Part shown: positions 60,560-64,000 of the stretch, piece by piece
Layout of the letters: every line of letters begins with the position of its first letter
How positions within the stretch are numbered: the first letter of the stretch is position 1
DNA from: Platycnemis pennipes
Lineage: Eukaryota > Arthropoda > Insecta > Odonata > Platycnemididae
Assembly (NCBI GenBank): GCA_933228895.1
Contig: OW121852.1
Coordinates: 110,149,544 to 110,213,543 of the forward strand
DNA: 64,000 bases
Reading direction: 5' to 3'
The notes under the pieces: generated by a model
What the model was told of the DNA's origin: nothing
What the model saw: only the letters and a program-made list of their open reading frames with translations
The model's database searches: none
Program-made: the position numbers and the translations under genes

Positions 60560-61250
60560 CAATACTGATCACTTTCGCGAGCGGGACTTCACTTACAATG
60601 GGACTCGTATAGCTCCGTCGTCGGCGACCTCCTCGTGATCTGCTATGCGACGCGGACCACCGAGGCGTGAAAGAACAAGGATCAAGGGAGTTGACAAGCA
60701 AACAAACAAGACGCAAATGTGTGTGTGTACATCGGGGGGGACACGCACATACGCCATCGAGTCGGCCGCATCCGCGCGCCATCCTTTCCCAACCTCCCGC
60801 TTACAACCCGAGGTCGCCAGACGCGACCCTAATTGCAGTCGGGAACGCTTTTCCATTCCCACAATTCCCATCCTCCACTCGGAGAGCTGCGCCCGAGAGA
60901 TAAGAAAGAGAGCTTCCGCGGAGAAAGGGCGATTCGGCGAAGGGAAAGTGAGTAATTGTCTCCTCCCGCTATCGCATTTGTGCAGACACAATCAAGCCGG
61001 AATTGGGGGAAAACACGAATCAGTCGGCGCATATTCCCTCCAGCGGCTCGCAAACACGTATTCCATCGCGCGGAGGTCCGGGGTCTGGATTCTGCAAGGA
61101 CGCGACATCAACGTGCCTCAACAAAGACCACATTTTGACGTCAAGTCACCCGACTGTCCCCGATTTTGGCATCGAGGCTTTGATATGGTCACCTCCAAGG
61201 ATGTTACAATGTACTGAAGGAGGCATCGCAGTTGATTTGTGAAGGCAGCA
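60560..61250. promoter_or_regulatory. CpG-rich block, candidate promoter or first exon
   Basis: The most CpG-dense stretch of the right part (GGACTCGTATAGCTCCGTCG, CGCATCCGCGCGCC). A donor-like GGGAAA|GTGAGTAA is at about 60950 on plus, compatible with a 5' UTR exon of a gene running out of the window to the right. Long frames exist on both strands (190 codons plus, 132 minus), but none resembles a known protein, and GC-rich sequence has few stops by chance. Confidence 0.3.
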
Positions 61251-62117
61251 GCCATATTGGTAGGTACGACATATGGGCACCCCGCTCACGATACTAGTAG
61301 GTATGAAGTTGTTTTTGCACGCCGTAAAACTTAGTGAGATGAATCATTGGCTGCATTTTTTAAATTCTTTGAAAAAACAGAGGAAAGTGTTCGAATACGC
61401 AAACAAGCGCCAAATACGTTGGAAATGAAATGTCGCTATGACATTTACATGTCGAAACAATGGTCTAAGTTATTAAAGTGTTTGTGTGGAAAGTACAACG
61501 CGACGTTTCATTTCCAATCTCGTGATTCCACAAAGTTAAGCTTCAAACGTTAAACTGTGGCCAACTACGTCATTTAAGTAGGTTAAATTCGAACCAGTTT
61601 TAGTAATTAAATTAACTTCCAGGGGAATAAAAAGCATTAATACGTGCCTAAAATAGGCTTAGGAAGATAAATTGACACCGCTGCAACTGAATTTGTGAAC
61701 GATTTCATTGTTATTTATGCTATAATAGACATACAATCTCCATACGAGGCCGTACAAAACGCATTTTGTGCTGAGTTGGTGGGGTCTAATCCTTCCCAAG
61801 CATCCCCAAAATGCCTTCATTATCACCCATAGGCTAGTAAGCCAATGCCTCTTCCAGTACAATCTAACTCCTTAGTTAGCTCGGCACTGTCGCGGTACAA
61901 ACATTTTGAACCATTAGGTACCGTAAAAGGTCTTGGAACTAGAGAATACTGGAATGAATCGGGTTCTGGAACAGACTCTTGAAGGCCACGAACACGAGTC
62001 TCGTAAATGCGCAGTCTGGCACATGAAAAAAAGGAGATTAAAAAAAGTGCATCGCGAAAAGAAACAAACTGCATTGAAAGTCGTCCAAGTTTATTAACAA
62101 CTGCTTAGAAAAGATCT

Positions 62118-62434
62118 CTGGGGGTGTGTTTGAAACCGTCGCAATCATCTCGGATAGGTAACCAAGGAGTCGCATGGTACCAACAAGAATGGTTTGCAAA
62201 TTTGGTACGTCTGAATCGCTCGTTACAATATAACTAATTGTTTTCATTCGAGTTTTTCTCATCTGCCCCAACTATAGAGCCCCCAGATGATATAAAACAC
62301 AAGTGCAAACAATGAATGAGGTTGTAATCAGTGGTTTTAACATACCAAATTTGTGAACCATTCGTGTTAATAGCACGTCACTCCTTGGTTACCTTTTCAA
62401 GATAATTCCGAGAATTAAAAACACAACCCCCCTA
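62118..62434. mobile_element. Long-TIR MITE, copy 2
   Basis: The left arm GGGGGTGTGTTTGAAACCGT, then AATCATCTCGGATAGGTAAC and AGAATGGTTTGCAAATTTGG is mirrored at the right (CCAAATTTGTGAACCATTCG, GGTTACC, AACACAACCCCCCTAG). Same family as 50081-50393, with better-preserved interior. Confidence 0.75.
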
Positions 62435-64000
62435 GATACATTTTCACGTATCCATCCAAGCAATTTCAACGATTTTCAGACACATGCGGTGAACGAACAA
62501 GGGTTAAGTTTATCCGATTGACTGATGTTACAGGTAGGAAGATAAATGACATCGATGAGTATTTATCTGAAGTGTGTGGTCTCACTTCGCCTTACTCAAG
62601 AGACCCTTAGCTCCCTCTCATCTCTTGAGTTGAAGAGTCGGTTAATGCGTTAACATGTTAACAACCCTTTCAATGAAGCGTGCAGCCCACATAATAACGG
62701 ACGCGAGTGCTTCTACAGAAATAATGGCCGTTCCCTACTGTTCTCTCACTGACTTCCTCCAGTCGTGACTTGCTACGAAAACTACGTCGCAAACATATTT
62801 TGCGATAGATCTGAAAAAAATTGTTTGCCCACATTAAACGCACTGAAAAGCATCCTCTCAAGGTATTATTTGCCAAAAAAATACACGAATTAACGCGGTT
62901 TCATAATTCGCAAGTAAATTTCTCGGGTAAAACGGTGATAAAAAACTGAATAAATGAAAGGATAGACTCAGACGTGCCGAAGGAGGCAGCAGCATGGTTC
63001 GCAACGCACTGTTAGCAAGCTACAGTGAAGGAGTGGTCGACCGCTCAAGGGTCAATTATGAAAGTGAAGGGTTAGCCACGGCCCGGCGGTCGCAGACTGA
63101 CTTATTCATCATCCTCCCGCGCCGACCTAGGGAATTGGCGCGACGAGCACATTCCCGCTATTTGCCTGTCGGGCTCATCTGGCCGGTAGCAAGTCCGCCT
63201 GTTAACCCAGGGTATCTCGGAGTCGGCCCTCAACTTCAGCATGGATATAATGCAGCAAAAATATTCAAATAAACTGTATTCCTCACTGAGCATTATATAC
63301 GACAAAAAGGCACGCCAATTAAGATGACAAAGTGGGAGGAAATGAAAAAAAAACAATATTTAATACGCACGGAAAACCATCTATGATGCACAAAAATATA
63401 CTAAAGTAATTAATTGGAGTAGAGAGGGTATGTAAAACGTACACAGACATATAAAGACAGTTAAGAGACTTTTATGGAAACAGAATTCAGATCCCCTACC
63501 TACGCTATCCAACCTAAGCTCAAACCTAAGACATATGTAAATGCCATTCCCGAGATTAGAACATGCGACCTTTGGGTAGCCGGGCCAGCACGCTCCGGAT
63601 CAGACTACCGGTGGCGGGATTAGGAAAAGGAGATTGCCACTGAAACTGCAGGATAAAAACTGTGAAGGAGTTGGAAGAAATAGGAGGGCTACAGAAAAAA
63701 GAAAATGAATTTTCCTCAGATTAAATTACTTTCATTTAATATATTAAATGACGAATGTTTACGAGATGTTTGTTCTACAATAATCTAGAGTTATGGTATA
63801 ACCATATCTGACAACAGAACCCTCTTTAACTTCTAAAATGTGACTAATTGTTTTAGGCTTAGGTGGGCGTCCATCAATTACGTGAGGCGATTTTGGCGAT
63901 TCTTCGAATCCCCCTCCCCCCTCGGTGAGATGTCGTGAGGTTTAGTTCGACCCCCTCCTACCCTAATCTCACGTGAGATTTTTCAAAATGCGTATTTTTA
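62435..64000. other. No supported gene; one tRNA-like relic
   Basis: Short frames only. A minus-strand tRNA-like stretch at about 63545-63620 (GGTAGTCTGATCCGGAGCG, then AAGGTCGCATGTTCTAATC) is probably another SINE head. Confidence 0.4.

Noticed and set aside
60645..61217. 190-codon plus-strand frame
   Set aside because: GC-rich with overlapping frames on both strands. No domain, no codon or splice support. Treated as a CpG-rich region instead.
1..64000. CRISPR array, bacterial operons, prophage
   Set aside because: No regularly spaced repeats or dense gene runs. The sequence is plainly eukaryotic.

Overview
This is a eukaryotic, most likely arthropod (insect) window. It contains split coding exons with GT-AG introns, no operons, several fossil transposon families typical of insects (mariner, piggyBac, hAT, pogo/Tigger, Penelope-like, CR1/L2-like LINEs), tRNA-derived SINEs and an unusual 5S rRNA-derived SINE. 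I cannot name the species. The sequence is AT-rich, and by eye it changes character near 26.1 kb. The left part is poor in CpG except inside young insertions, and the right part has ordinary CpG content. In insects with gene-body methylation this is the contrast expected between a germline-methylated gene body and unmethylated intergenic DNA.

Left part (1-26 kb). The one host gene I can support lies on the minus strand. Five exons (16692-16631, 16144-15697, 15094-15001, 13714-13347, 12795-12643) join in compatible phases into a 374-residue C-terminal part of a protein with the KRAP/ITPRID/TESPA1 IP3-receptor-binding signature (DPEExLxxLGFG, then SRIPxRFL...K-VKG). An acidic exon at 24239-24136 probably belongs further 5', but its outgoing phase does not fit the next exon found, so at least one exon is missing. 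A CpG-rich block near 26.2-26.6 kb is the best candidate for the 5' end. Introns and flanks carry a TA-flanked TIR element (3.7-5.1 kb), a hAT-like element (5.9-7.3 kb), a pogo/Tigger-like element with a large GC-rich inverted repeat inside (9.3-11.3 kb), a foldback-like element with long arms (17.3-19.9 kb), and a dead piggyBac (21.0-23.9 kb) invaded by two 5S-derived SINEs. Penelope-like, LINE and mariner fragments follow at 24.3-27.2 kb. Weak candidate exons at 5.8 and 8.3 kb hint at a second minus-strand gene.

Right part (27-64 kb). No host coding gene was recognised. This is repeat-rich intergenic DNA with about ten copies, mostly short 3' ends, of one LINE family with a GATGTA-type tail. 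Two longer broken RT copies lie at 36.5-37.6 and 41.3-42.4 kb. There are also tRNA-derived SINEs, two hAT-type MITEs with 8-bp duplications, Harbinger-type TAA-flanked MITEs, long-TIR MITEs, a G-rich minisatellite (43.34-43.44 kb) and local duplications. A CpG-rich block at 60.5-61.25 kb could be a promoter or first exon.

All calls come from reading the sequence. No database or folding computation was run, and CpG statements are visual impressions.
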